The notes: generated by a model not told the origin, from the sequence alone. 64,000 nucleotides of DNA from Asterias amurensis (GCF_032118995.1 NC_092649.1:26905927-26969926), one strand, 5' to 3'; shown: positions 44,153-55,926, numbered from the stretch's first letter. Translations and numbers: made by a program.

Positions 44153-45187
44153 TGTTGTCCCCCAAAGCACAATCTGCATCTCTGGATCAACGACTACGTC
44201 ACCACAAGCCGCTGTCGATTTCAGCCGTGGCAGGGGAGGCGACTAGCCCCGTACCCCTCCCCTCCCCTGCCCCAACTTGATTTAGGCCACTAAAAACACC
44301 GAGGCCTTTACATTTCAGCCGTGGCAGGGGGGGGGGGGGGGGGCGACTAGCCCGTACCCCTCCACTCTCCCCTCCCAACTTGATTTACGCCTCTAAAACA
44401 CTGAGACCTATAGATTTAGATACTTTTCGAGTTCTTAAACAATAAAGTGAAATCGAATGGACTAGACTCTGTGATACATTCTACCGTAGAGACCGCAAAA
44501 GCAACTTTCAATGGAATGATTAAGACCCATACAAATGCATGTGTTCCTATAAGTTCTGTATCACGAGCATTATTTGTACACAAACCATTTATAATACAGT
44601 ACGTATTAACCTTGCTGCTGTTGGCTGTATAATATTCACGACCATCATATTCAAATGGTAATCTTGATGTTGACTCGCCTTTCAGTTCAGTTATTCTACC
44701 ATAATGGAAATCAAAGTTCAAAATATTTGAATATCAAAGCACCAAGTATGCTGTAATGACATAAAGGGGGAAGCCCCTAGAAATAAGGTGGGGCAAAAAG
44801 TATGGGGGCCACGAAATGCTACATTATAGATGATGAACAAGTTGGGGGAAATATTCAGAGGGGTGTACAACTTAATTCGTTGATATCCATTATTATCAAA
44901 TAAATCCCAACACGTGACTGCGAACAACAGAACGTCTGAACCTCAGATATATCTTATTTGATCTCAAGTTTTACGCCGAGCCGATTGTCAAAGCAGTTTT
45001 TGTCCATGGCATTGATGGTGCACCTTAGAATCAGCAAAACAAATTTATTATACTTTGTTGTGGTACCTTGATCACATAAGGAAGTTAGTTGGTAAAACAA
45101 TAACCTGGACTCTGAAACATTTTCTCCGTTTTTCCTATCTTGTTGGCAACGAAAACTCCATAGGTATGTACAGTTAAAAAAAAACAT

Positions 45188-45564
45188 TTTAAAGGCAGTG
45201 GACACTATTGGTAATTACTCAAAATAATTATTAGCATAAAAACTTACTTTGTAACCAGTTAGGGAGAGGTTGATAGTATAAAACATTGCGAGAAACGGCT
45301 CCCACTGAAGTGATGAAAGAAGTAATTTTCCACGAATTTGATTTCGAGACCTCAGGTTTAGAATGTTGAGGTCTCGAAATCAAGCATCTGAAAGCACACA
45401 ACTTCGTGTGACAAGGGTGTTTTTTCTCTCTTTATTATCTCACAACTTCGACGACCAATTGAGCTCAAAATTTTCACAGGTTTGTTATTTTATGCACATG
45501 TTGAGAAACACCAAGTGTGAAGACTGGTCTTTGACAATCACTTATAGTGTCCTGTGTCTTTAAA
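45188..45564 (+). mobile_element. MITE family M1 in unit 4 (proximal copy)
   Basis: Orthologous to 15893-16280, with a small deletion at the TAGTTTTCGAG block. Confidence 0.8.
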
Positions 45565-45998
45565 TCAGATTACTCAATGCGTGTCCTTGAGTGATTATGT
45601 ATTGTGAGAGTGCAAAATGTGCTGCAATATTAAGAAAGAGATTAATATTGTTCTAAAAGTTCAGGGAATGGACAGTTTGGCTTGTGTATCGAACCATCTT
45701 TTTTAAATTTGGGTAGGGGAACGGGCTTTAGGCTGATAAATAAGTTAATTTGCTGCATGTATCTTCAGATCCAAGTTTGAGGGTCATCTACGTGAAAGTA
45801 TCTCAGATTATTATCCAGCACAGTCTAGCGTGTTGTAGTGTGACTTTGTTTGTTGTTCCAAACAAAACTGTTTATCTTTATTTTGTTTTGCGCCACAACC
45901 ATGCTGGGGGGGGGGGGGGGGGGGCTAAAGCGGACTTGTAGCAAAGACAATCCTCTTATCACCCTTTCCTTAATATTCAGTAGTTCGTGAAATACCTA

Positions 45999-46185
45999 GT
46001 AAGTTGATAAACTAAAGTTCTATTCCCAACCGTGAGATTTTTCCTAACAACTGGAAAGTGCAGAAACGTATACTAAGAAAACAAGTGTTTGCCTAATAAT
46101 GTTCCTTCCTTGTTCGTCTTTTGCGCAAAAACACTGAGCAACTTTGTGGTTGACTGGAGTATTTGTTGATCTGTCACTTCCTTAG
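45999..46185 (+). other. Candidate 5' UTR intron of receptor E
   Basis: CCTA|GTAAGT donor-like site, CACTTCCTTAG acceptor, 187 bp, six bases before the ATG. Confidence 0.4.
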
Positions 46186-46191
46186 GAAACT

Positions 46192-48477
46192 ATGGGATCC
46201 ACTGAATGGACACTGTTTATTTGTTGTCTTGGTGTCTGTATCGGCATCTCTCAGTCATCAACCTGCAGTCACGCACGGTGTGATTACGACTACGTCACTG
46301 CGGAGGCTGACTGCTCCTCCCTCTATCTTGACTGCATCCCCGTCAACTACCCAGACGCCATTATCATGGATCTAAGCCACAACAACATATCAGAGCTGTC
46401 ACCAGACGATTTCAATGGCACATTCCCCTGGCTGGCTGAACTGTACCTTGACTACAACAACATATCTGATGTGACGTCACTGCTGGAATCCAGTGAGCTA
46501 GATAGCCTGCAGATATTGTCTGTTAAGCACAATTTAATTTCTTACTTGCCCTCTACTTGTCAGCTGAGCTCTCTCACTGAGCTCTCAGTAGACTATAACT
46601 TCATTACAAGATTATCTAATATTCAACGTTGCAGGACCTTGCAGCGGTTCTCTGCCGATTTTAATTTAATAAGTTATTTTAGCCCAAATGATATGTCAAA
46701 TATTGTTGTCAGCATACAATTCAACCGACTGACTTCATTTCATTCGTTCTTTGACCTAAGAATTAGAGATGTTTCTTTTCTTGTTGATCACAATGAAATA
46801 CGAAGTCTGTATATGCCAGACTACTTGGGTTTGGGCATAGATATAGGCCTACTTTCACTTAACCACAACCAACTACAGTCGGTAAGCATTGACGCAACTC
46901 CAGATACATTAAACGTAGGCAGTAACGGACTGTCAAACTGGAATAGATTCTACATCAGTCGATACAGAAACACGATGAAGAGAATGGACATGAGCAACAA
47001 TTCCTTCGATTCATTGATTCAACCAAACTGGGCCGAAGGGCTGGAGTTCTTAAACGCCGATACCAACCTGCTAGCAAACCTTTCTTCGACAACCCTGTCA
47101 GGTTTTGTCGATCTGACTGAACTGCATGTAGCCGATAATCGTCTCTTGTTCATCTCAACCACTGCACTGAGTCAACTCACCATGCTAAGGTCACTGTATC
47201 TCGATGACAATGCCCTGACGTCTTTGTTTGGAGTATTTTTTAACCAGTCTATCTTATTTGAGCTCTCCATCACCAACAACCGACTCACCACATTACATGC
47301 TGATTACTTCATGGGTCTATTGTCGTTGAAGCGTCTGTACCTCGCAGGGAATCAACTCACTAGCGTCAACATGCTGATGTTTCAACTGGTGCCTGAAATT
47401 ATAAACTTGGACTTATCCCAAAATGAGCTTCAGCTGGTCGACCTGCAGGACTGTCCTCTTATTAATCATACAAACCTACAGGATCTCTCACTGGCTCACA
47501 ATCTGATTCACGACGCAGAAACTATCTTGGGTTTCTGTGATTACTTGCAAGTACTTGATCTGAGTTATAACTTGATCCAAGTCGTGCCCGGTGATTCGCT
47601 ATCTGGGAGGAATAGAGCTTTGTCCAAACTCGAGCTAGAAGGCAACCCACTGCAGTGTGACTGTAGGCTCACAGGTCTGCGAGACTGGCTGCGTAACAGT
47701 CCACCATACGTTGAGCCTCGATGTGAAGGACCGAATCATTACTATGGGTCAGTGATAACAGACTTGGACAGTCATGACTTCTTATGTCAAGCACCGATGG
47801 CGATGGTGGACAAGCAGCTGACAGCCCTGACTGGAAAATCTGTGACTCTTACATGTACAGCTACTGGAATTCCTGCTCCGACCGTAACTTGGCTCTCACC
47901 AAACGACACAGAGATACTAGCTAATGACGAAGGAAGATTCACCATTCTGCGAGGACAAATTCTGCATATCACACCAGTGGAGAAACATGACGAAGGGAGG
48001 TACACATGTCTTGCTCAAAACATCTTGGGTGAAGGGAGAGCCGAGGTCAACCTTACAGTGACTACCTCTAAATCAGACGCCCCACAGCCGCACTCACTGG
48101 CTTCTTCCGTTCTCCCCACAATGTTTATCACCATTATAATAACGGTTGCTGTATTTGCTGGTATCATATTCCTCCGTCGGTATCGCAAGAAACAGCAAGA
48201 AGCCAACTCCACATCTGCAGCTAAAACCTCCAATCTGAAAGTTGACTTCAGTAAAGGTGACAACGATGACTCGGAGGGAGGTTGCGTTAACAAAGCCCTT
48301 GGCGGAGGCTATGAGGTTCCAAGTGGACAGCAGACCACTGTTAGATATGCGGATAGTCCTACTACAGGGCGTCGCCAACCATCTCAGACCTATGCTCAGA
48401 CCATTGAGGATCATAGTGGAGGCAACGGAGAGAACAAAGGAGATGAAGAATTGTATGAAAGTGTGTCTGGCCCATAG
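46192..48477 (+). CDS. LRR-Ig transmembrane receptor E
   Basis: 761 residues, one exon, complete domain set and the YEVP, YADS, YAQT and YESV tail. The LRR block is mosaic: SVKHNLISYLPSTCQ matches D, the next stretch RLSNIQRCRTLQRF to LISYFS matches B, and residues around 215-232 (SLYMPDYLGLGIDIGL) are unique and slightly longer. The C-terminal third and 3' UTR match B nearly base for base. The context before the ATG is CTATGG here, where the other copies have CAATGG. Same inferred role as its paralogues, with a different predicted binding face. Confidence 0.9.
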   Translation: MGSTEWTLFICCLGVCIGISQSSTCSHARCDYDYVTAEADCSSLYLDCIPVNYPDAIIMDLSHNNISELSPDDFNGTFPWLAELYLDYNNISDVTSLLESSELDSLQILSVKHNLISYLPSTCQLSSLTELSVDYNFITRLSNIQRCRTLQRFSADFNLISYFSPNDMSNIVVSIQFNRLTSFHSFFDLRIRDVSFLVDHNEIRSLYMPDYLGLGIDIGLLSLNHNQLQSVSIDATPDTLNVGSNGLSNWNRFYISRYRNTMKRMDMSNNSFDSLIQPNWAEGLEFLNADTNLLANLSSTTLSGFVDLTELHVADNRLLFISTTALSQLTMLRSLYLDDNALTSLFGVFFNQSILFELSITNNRLTTLHADYFMGLLSLKRLYLAGNQLTSVNMLMFQLVPEIINLDLSQNELQLVDLQDCPLINHTNLQDLSLAHNLIHDAETILGFCDYLQVLDLSYNLIQVVPGDSLSGRNRALSKLELEGNPLQCDCRLTGLRDWLRNSPPYVEPRCEGPNHYYGSVITDLDSHDFLCQAPMAMVDKQLTALTGKSVTLTCTATGIPAPTVTWLSPNDTEILANDEGRFTILRGQILHITPVEKHDEGRYTCLAQNILGEGRAEVNLTVTTSKSDAPQPHSLASSVLPTMFITIIITVAVFAGIIFLRRYRKKQQEANSTSAAKTSNLKVDFSKGDNDDSEGGCVNKALGGGYEVPSGQQTTVRYADSPTTGRRQPSQTYAQTIEDHSGGNGENKGDEELYESVSGP

Positions 48478-48558
48478 TTTGGGAAACGGCGCTGGCTTTT
48501 TACACACAAATACAGAAGCGTTGTATATTTTAAAGAATATCCACAACACTTTGGTAAA

Positions 48559-48564
48559 AATAAA
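48559..48564 (+). terminator. Polyadenylation signal of receptor E
   Basis: AATAAA 82 bp after the stop, same position as in B. Confidence 0.6.
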
Positions 48565-49215
48565 TTGTAAATAACATAAGCACAGTTTTTTAACAGCAGG
48601 CCTTAGATGAGCACGATGGAAAGCTTCCATTGATATTACTCAACAATGTTTGACCTCACTGGTTCAAAACTCGATGTTTGAAAACAGGTTTTGTTTGTTA
48701 CTCCGAAAACGACCGATTGAGTTTGAAACATTTGTAATTCCATGTGGAGTCACACATTTTGCCAACGATCCACTCATTTTTCCACCGTTAATTTAAGGTT
48801 TCTAAATTTTAGTAGTCAAAACCAATCCGCGACTCGACTCTCGTGTAATAGGTAATAGCCGCAATAACAGTTGTTGTTCGGTGCATGATTTGCAAACACA
48901 AAATTAGTGATAAAGTTTTGTCAAAAATACTCAGAAAATCTAACCCAGTTTTTGCTGGCGTCTTGTACATTATAATAAGAAACATCACAAAAAAAAATGC
49001 TTAAAAATGTGAAACTTTATAAAATAGTCAAAACTTTGCCGTGGTATTAGCCAGAACTGCTACATAATTTCTATACTCCTATAAAAGTGTATTTTTTTAT
49101 TTTTGGTTCTTAAGACCCTTTCCATCTTCTTGTGAAGTTGAAAGATATCAATACTTATATATAGCCTGTTTTGTATATTAAAACTATACACAATAATAAT
49201 GGCATAATTAATAAT

Positions 49216-49399
49216 ACACTCTTAAACCTTCCGGGTCAGGATTGTCCGTGATCCGGACCCTGTGTTGCTTGACCCAATTATGGCACAGTACGACCTGGAA
49301 TCTCTGTCAACATGACTCAGAATGGGTCAAGCTGACATACAATCCGAGTTCAAATCACCCCGGGTCAATTTTTAACCCGGAAGTTATTTGAGAGTATTC
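49216..49399. mobile_element. GGGTCA-rich inverted-repeat element, unit 4
   Basis: Orthologous to 19932-20113. Confidence 0.5.
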
Positions 49400-49729
49400 T
49401 TAGTTAATGTAAAATACAATTACCCGTATAGCCTCGTCTACTCTTACTAAGCCATTAGGTATTATTTTGATTTTGGGTTGTTCTTTCTATTTTTTTTTTA
49501 CATTATAGATTAAGTGATAATTCAAATGTATACTGCGCTAAAGATTACATAACACATTGTATAATACACAGAATGGAAGAAAAGGGTAATAATTATTGAA
49601 ATACTAATGTTTGTATTGCAATGTAAATGTTGCATCACGGGGATTGTTCATCTTTGTAACCAAAAGGTAGCGTACATTTTCCCAAAAGTCCTGCTCGTCT
49701 CTGTATGACAGCTGATTAAAATTCCAATC

Positions 49730-49801
49730 GGGCTGGTCCGGGAATTGAACCCGAGACCTCTCGCACCCTAAGCGAGAATCATACCACTAGACCAACCAGC
49801 C
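49730..49801 (-). tRNA. tRNA-Pro (AGG), unit 4
   Basis: Acceptor and anticodon stems perfect, anticodon AGG. The T stem has one G-T wobble in place of a G-C pair (TCGGG/CCCGG). Probably still foldable. Confidence 0.85.
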
Positions 49802-50021
49802 GTTAACATTAACGGTAAAGTTTGCTAAGTAAAAATAAATTTAACAACCCCAAACACTCGAAAAATAAAGTTCTCTCGTGAGGACACACCAGGGGGAGGT
49901 TAAAGTTCAAGGAAACTGTATTGGGAAATTATGTTTCTCACTTGACTGATTTTCTCATCAGTTGCAACAGGAACACGATTGAATTATGGACAAGGACGAA
50001 CACACCTCGTTAAATTATGAC

Positions 50022-50506
50022 TTTAAAGGCATGGACACTATTGGTTTAATCACTCGACGTAGCATAAACACTTATACTTAGTAAACGTTCAGTGGAGAGC
50101 CGATGATTGTAAAATATATTGTGAGAAACGGCTCCCTCTGAACGTCGTTTTTGAATTTTGCTTTGTATGCATAATGTTGGGACACACCACGAATTGGGAT
50201 ACGTGGTCTTTGACAAAGTGACCATCCACCACCAATAGGCTGTAAAGTTGACTTTTTTACTGTTATGTGATTAATGCATTATTGGAGAGAGTTTGTAATC
50301 AGCCTTCAAAATGATACCATCCACATTTAAATCAGACTTTTCTTGACGAATATATGATTTCTCAAAGCCACCTACTTTTTTATTCAGATTTCTCAAAGAT
50401 TTCTTGAAAACCCAAACAATTTAATAGGCTCTGCAATGTGCAAGTGCGACTTTACAGCCCATTGGTGGTGGATGGTCACAAATACCAATTATGTCCAGTG
50501 CCATTA
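50022..50506 (+). mobile_element. M1 with nested M4, unit 4
   Basis: M1 ends TTTAAAGGCATGGACACTA and TGTCCAGTGCCATTAA; M4 at 50219-50478. Confidence 0.7.
50219..50478. mobile_element. MITE family M4, unit 4
   Basis: Intact terminal inverted repeats; orthologous to 20893-21152. Confidence 0.8.
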
Positions 50507-51132
50507 ACATGCTTTCCCCATCACATCTTTATGATAATATCAAACGAAGAGAGTGGTGTAAATTAAATAATATGGTCCAGTATTCAGATTATGTAGGATA
50601 TGGTGACGGGGATTAAAATACATAAAATTGAATTGTGTTTCTTTGCATGGATTAGTCTGTGTCATTTTAAATGTAAATGGGTCACAATAATGGTCACTAA
50701 TATCTGGGGTCAGTATGTCCCGAAGTCAGAATGGCCCAGGAACGTTACATGACAAACTGAATCTGAAAGAAATTCCGGCCACTACTTTAACCATTCCACG
50801 GGTCAGCCTGACCCACAACTGGGTCAGGAACCATCAGAGCTGGAATCAGGGTCAATTCTGACCCAGGGAGTTTTTTTTTTAGAGTGCTTAACGATTCCAG
50901 GCAGCAAGTTGGCCATTGGCAAAAATGAGAAGAGCACAGTAAACAATTTATTTTTCTTTTATTTTGAAGGAGGAAAATAGTTAAACTGTAAGGAAAATTA
51001 AATCGCCAGGCCTTTGCAGTCTGAAGAAGTATACATTAGTAAGCTGATTTGAAGACTAAGTGCTTTGAGTGTAAAACAACCGTATTTCTTGATTGACTTG
51101 GCCAAAGGTGGTCAAACAGTTAGGAAAATGAA

Positions 51133-51204
51133 GGGCTGGTCCGGGAGTCGAACCCGGGGCCTCTCGCACCCAAAGCGAGAATCATGCCACTAGACCAACC
51201 AGCC
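51133..51204 (-). tRNA. tRNA-Pro (TGG), unit 4
   Basis: Fully paired, anticodon TGG. Last conserved feature of the array. Confidence 0.9.
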
Positions 51205-51208
51205 TGCT

Positions 51209-52542
51209 TGAATATTGCCTCAAAGTATTTGACAATATCTTCAAGCTCAAACAAAATCCCCAATTTTTTGCTGACGAGGTTTGTTCGAGTTGTAAGTTCT
51301 TCTGTGCCACGTCTACGTCTAGTAGTAGTAGTATGCGCATGTCTATACGAGGCCGGCCCGGCGGCACAGCTGGACCACTTACGGGTGCACCCCATCACTA
51401 AAATATACTCCCATAGCAACGAGTGCAAAATGCTAAAAATGAGAAGAATACATCGAAAAATACTTGAAAGTCTCATAGATTTTGACAGTAAAGGGACAAT
51501 TATTATTCATTGACTCTTGAATGTTAATCCTCTGTTAAATTTTAACATGGTGAGTCCCTTTCCCCGTCGAGTTATTCCCCCTCCAAGCCAAAACACCCCT
51601 ACATTTTATAGTGTGTTTTTTTCTCCAAAAGTCCGAGCATCAAACTTGAAAATAATGTCCCCACACCAATTAGCAAATAGGACACTTTTTTTTGGGCGGG
51701 GGTGGGGTTCTCAAATCTGTCTTGTTATAGAATACGTTGACCCTTTGCCCCCAAGGGTTGCCACGAGGTTAAAAAGTGTATGGGGGCTCTCTTAGATTTT
51801 AACTTTAAAACAACTCATGATAAAACGTATACGTTCCATAGTCAGTGACACAACAAAAGGACAGATTTGGTTATTCCGTGGATTTGTTCGCCTTTTTGGA
51901 TACAGCCAAATTTCCCTCAGTATTGTGTGTAAACATTTCAGGCAGCCGATATGGCACTACCATCTGGGCTTCTCGCTGGGCCCCACTGCCCGTCCCCTTT
52001 CAATGTTCGGTTCCGATTGAGTGAACGGGGGGGGGGGGAGACAATGTTTATTGTCAGTGGGAAGTGAACTGGGAATTGTTTCCATTTAAACGTTAGGAAC
52101 GATCCTCTGTGGAGACCTTTTGCCCTTGCCTGTTATAAGTTGTTCTCGGTCTATAATAATAAGGAAGTAAATAAAATACGGATTCACCCATTTTTATCGC
52201 TCATTGGCATTTCGACAGAAACTTCAACATACATGTATACACTTCACAACTTTGCATGGATAATTGTAAACAATAATGGATTGGGGCAACACTAGTCACG
52301 GAATTGGGAAGTTCCCATCGAACAACAAACACGCCACTTCTCCTCTTTTCAATCCATTTCGTCTTGGGCTTAGGCTTTTCCCAAAGGGTATACTTATCAT
52401 GTTCACAAGGGAAGCAACATTAACTGCCTCTGTGGCAGGAGATTCGCCCCCACCCCTCCCCAAAAAATAAATTGCATACTTTGTACAAACCTCTTCTGAT
52501 AGCGCCCTCTTTTGAATTACCCTCCTCCACCCAGCTCAATAA
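51209..52542. other. Intergenic, no gene seen
   Basis: Array homology has ended. Short open frames only, a TAGTAGTAG patch near 51329 and a G run near 52027. No domain, RNA gene or repeat recognised. Confidence 0.45.
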
Positions 52543-52661
52543 GCTTCCCTGGGTCGACCGAGGTGTGTGGCGGTTTTTTCCAGGACGAACGTGGGTAATT
52601 ATCTGCACACGTTCGTCCTGTAAAAAAAACCCGCCATACAACGGGGTCGACTCGGGGAAGC
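52543..52661. mobile_element. 119-bp hairpin element
   Basis: GCTTCCCTGGGTCGACCGAG at the left pairs with a CTCGGGGAAGC-containing end at the right; the pairing continues through GGCGGTTTTTT/AAAAAAAACCCGCC and AGGACGAACGTG/CACGTTCGTCCT to a short loop. Nearly perfect, isolated, non-coding. Probably a small foldback MITE. Confidence 0.65.
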
Positions 52662-52813
52662 TAAACGAACGCACCCAATAAGGTCTCAATTTTTGGGGGC
52701 CAAATCTCCGGCAGACTACAGAATTCCCTGGGACACCTTTACTGATAACTTCATGAGGCGAAAGAAATGTTTTTATGAAAAATGAACAATTGGACTTGGC
52801 TTTTTATACGTTA

Positions 52814-53186
52814 TTTAGAAGGCACTGCACACTATTGGTAATTACTCGAAATAATTTGTAGCAAAAAAAAATAACTTACTTGGTAACGAGTAATGGATAG
52901 CTGTCGATAGTATAAAACATTATGAGAAACGGCTCCCTCTGAAGTAGTTTCCGCGAAAGAAGTAGTTTTCCATGAATTTCATTTCGAGACCTCAAAGAGA
53001 AGTAGATTTTGAGGTGTTGAAATCTAGCATGATCTGAAAGCACACAACTTCGTGTGACAAGGTTTTTTTCTTTCATTATTATCTCGCCTTCGACGACCAA
53101 TTGAGCTCAAATTTTCACAGTTTGTTATTTTATGCATAATGTTGAGATACACGCAGCCAGTGAGAAGACTGGTCTTTGACAATATT
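52814..53186 (+). mobile_element. MITE family M1
   Basis: Left end AGAAGGCACTGCACACTATT, standard interior. The right end is lost after TCTTTGACAATATTACC, where it joins CCTCCTCCATCCAGC, a block also found at 52519-52534. Confidence 0.7.
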
Positions 53187-53680
53187 ACCCTCCTCCATCC
53201 AGCCCAGTGTTTTTAAAAGATGGGTCTTCTCAAGGTCTTCTCAGATAAAAGTTTCTTTCACTAAAATACCCCTGAGCAATGAAAAGGGTGATTTCTTATT
53301 TTTATTTACTTCCGAGAGAACAAAAAAGACATGGGCCGGAACACAAGATGTCTCCAAAAGGAATGTTGTGTACAAAGTCTATGGGAGTTCATAACTACAG
53401 GGACAAAGGAAAGAACAAAAGATGTCTCCACAGGAATGTACAAAATTGGCTGTGATCTTGGCTAAATTACACTTGTAGAGGGCCTGCTCCAGGGCATTGT
53501 ACTTATTTTTTTCCTTTTTCTGTACATCAAAAGTGCCACTGTCGTAGTGCTTTTCGATGTTTTTTTGTGTCTTCTAAATCGATTAAAAACGGGACTCCTT
53601 AAAAAATAATCGCAAAAATAGTTGAGAATGGCAATTTAATATCTACAGAAGAAAACAAAAATCGCTGGGAGCCCGGGGCA
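53187..53680. other. Intergenic, no gene seen
   Basis: AT-rich, with short frames only. ACAAGATGTCTCCA-like blocks occur twice (53343 and 53419), suggesting a small local duplication. Confidence 0.4.
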
Positions 53681-53699
53681 GGCAAAAACTTTGGGCGAG

Positions 53700-53902
53700 A
53701 CCATAATAATAATACTATAGACGGTAAAAAGGGGGCGTCTCCTTCAGCGTTTGTTCCTCGAGAGGGCGTGCTCCATCGAGTAGCTCATAGTCTGGTTCTC
53801 ATCGCTGTGCGTCAGACGTGCAGATTTTAATAGGAGCTGGTCCAGGTGTACGGCTGCACAGTAAAGAGTCACGGGGGAGGTACAAGTTCGTTGTAAAAAC
53901 AA
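53700..53902 (+). promoter_or_regulatory. Possible promoter and non-coding first exon of the sorting nexin
   Basis: A locally GC-richer stretch with AGAGGGCGTG, a GCTGTGCGTCAGACG block and a donor-like AACAA|GTAAGG at 53898-53908. The next plausible exon begins at 55858 after TTTGCATTTTCAG. Placement is speculative; only the acceptor side is strong. Confidence 0.3.
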
Positions 53903-54559
53903 GTAAGGTCAACTTTTCTTTTCTCTAAATTTATGGAGGTTACCTTAGTTTTTCTTTTAATTAATAGTTCTTCCTAGTCAGTAGAGCTACATAAATAGTA
54001 TTGTAGTTTTTGTAATTAACTGAAAATGTTTAAGCCGATAAACATGTTCGATAGTTCAACCTAACAAATCTGACTGAGTGAGTGGGCAATTCAGATTGAG
54101 TGACACACACACATACATATCCCCATCGGACTTGCTCATCAGTGCACACTCAGTCAGCAGACTCAGTCGGGTCAGAGCGTAGGTTTAGGTTGTTCTACCT
54201 CCATGGTGTGTTTAATTGGTAGGTCGGTGACACTGTATTTGCTGACATGATTGACTCGGGATCAGTATTGCTCGATAAATGAACTGAATAAAAAAAAAGG
54301 GGGAAATGGATTCCATACCATTCATAATCATCATATTCATAGATAGTCTGTGGTCTGTCTAACTCTTAAGTCTAAGGCCAGTGAGTTAAAAAACATTTTC
54401 AATTTCATATCTGATTCTGATATTGAATTTATACTCAAGTTGATGGGAAGGGAGTGTTAACTTTTATGTTTTTTTTTTTTTATATTGGAAAAGTTTCTGT
54501 ATATTTATCCCATAATCCTGCCAGTGCCTAGAACCTTAACCCAATTACTGGGCCCTGGG

Positions 54560-54723
54560 GCGCTGTACTCCCTTTTTTTGTGTGGTCATTATTGGCCATT
54601 AATACTAGTAATATATTGTAGTACTCCTTTTTTTCGAAATTTGTTATTTATCAGTCGTACTAGTTTTACTATTTAGTACGCTTGTAGTACGACCGTTAAT
54701 GACAGAAGGAGTACAGCACAGCC
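54560..54723. mobile_element. Small inverted-repeat element
   Basis: GCTGTACTCCCTTTTTTTGT..GTCATTA at the left mirrors TAATGACAGAAGGAGTACAG at the right; the centre carries ACTAGTA and GTACTAGT. About 164 bp. Confidence 0.5.
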
Positions 54724-55240
54724 AGTAACTACATGTAGGTCTTGCCAGCCAGTGGTGCCACCACTTTTGAATGATTGAAACAAAATTTTATCTGATTTAC
54801 TCAAAAGAGATATTCCTTTTTGTAAAAGTGAGTGAAAAAGTGGTGGCAGTACACTCAGTGAAAGTTTGCCGACCCAGTCAGCTCTGTACTCTTTTAAAAC
54901 TATTTGGCATTTACATTGAAAGATGCAAACAAAATTACGTTTATCGCGAATAGCAAAACATCAATAGAGGGCGCTGTTGAACCCACACAAAGATATAGGC
55001 CGTGCGCACATCGTGCATGACAACAATACATACACCGCGATAGCAAATGCCCCATTTGCCTACCAACAACGCATTGCGGTTCTGAATCTCGATAAACCTT
55101 ATTGTGTCAATTTTTTTTTAAATTAATACACCCGAGCCCCAGTTACTTGGTCTACATGTACTCCTTCATGTACCTGAAAATGACTGAAGGAAAGGTATCT
55201 TAAAATAACATTCCCACATTAATGGAGGCCTGGTATTAAA

Positions 55241-55651
55241 GGGTCTAATGTACTTTTTCCTAACAAAAAACACAATGTCAACAAATTTACATTAAACTTA
55301 CACAGTTTGAAGATAATGATAGTAGAAAGCTTCCCTTGAAATTTACTTACTGAGGTGCTGTAGTTTTTAAGAAATGAGTAAAAGTAATAATTTTCGTCTC
55401 AGTTTTAGCATGTAAAAACGTATTAACCAGTTATGCTATGGTCTTGGTATAATATCATAACTGGTTAAAGGAATTTTACATGCTAAAATAATTTTGGTCT
55501 CATGAGACCAAAACTATTTTGTGACTTGTTTTACTCATTTCTCAAAACTAGACAACCTTATTATTTGAAGGGAAGCTTTCCACTATCATTATCTTCAAAC
55601 CCTGTAAGTTTAATGTAAATCTGTGGACGTTTTGAAAAAGTACCTGAATCC
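55241..55651. mobile_element. Foldback MITE family M2, second copy
   Basis: Same arms as 7609-7954 (AACACAATGTC, TTACACAGTTTGAAGATAATG, GAAATGAGTAAAA). An extra palindrome ACCAGTTATGCTATGG..CATAACTGGT sits in the centre. Confidence 0.7.
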
Positions 55652-55857
55652 TTTAAAACCATATAGAAAAGATTTTGGTCTGTCAGGTTTTATCGATGAC
55701 AGGGTCACTGTCAGCAGCGCACCTGGGAGAAGAGAACAAAAAATCATCCTAATGTAGCTACATACATTGTAGACGGGAGGAGGGTTACATTACCGCAACT
55801 ACCTACCCTATTGATCTGACTTTAAAACGTTTCTCATTTTACTTTTTGCATTTTCAG

Positions 55858-55926
55858 AGGGATTTTTTAGCACCATACGTTTTCCTTCAGTGTGCTGCAA
55901 GACCACATAACGACCTGTTTACAATG
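55858..55926 (+). CDS. Sorting nexin exon carrying the start codon
   Basis: Acceptor TTTTCAG at 55851-55857, donor ATG|GTAAGA at 55927. The exon is 5' UTR except for its last three bases, the ATG, which joins in frame to GATGATTCC of the next exon. Confidence 0.6.

Larger units (their letters stand above)
42246..51208 (+). repeat. Tandem array unit 4 (contains receptor E)
   Basis: About 9.0 kb. The 5' flank up to about 44755 is nearly identical to unit 3, while the part from about 45550 to 49400 is mostly unit 1-like. Homology to the other units ends at CTTGAATATT after the last tRNA, marking the right edge of the array. Confidence 0.85.
53903..55857. other. Intergenic or 5' intron with MITEs
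   Basis: No coding exon seen. Holds the palindromic element at 54560 and the M2 copy at 55241. Confidence 0.4.
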
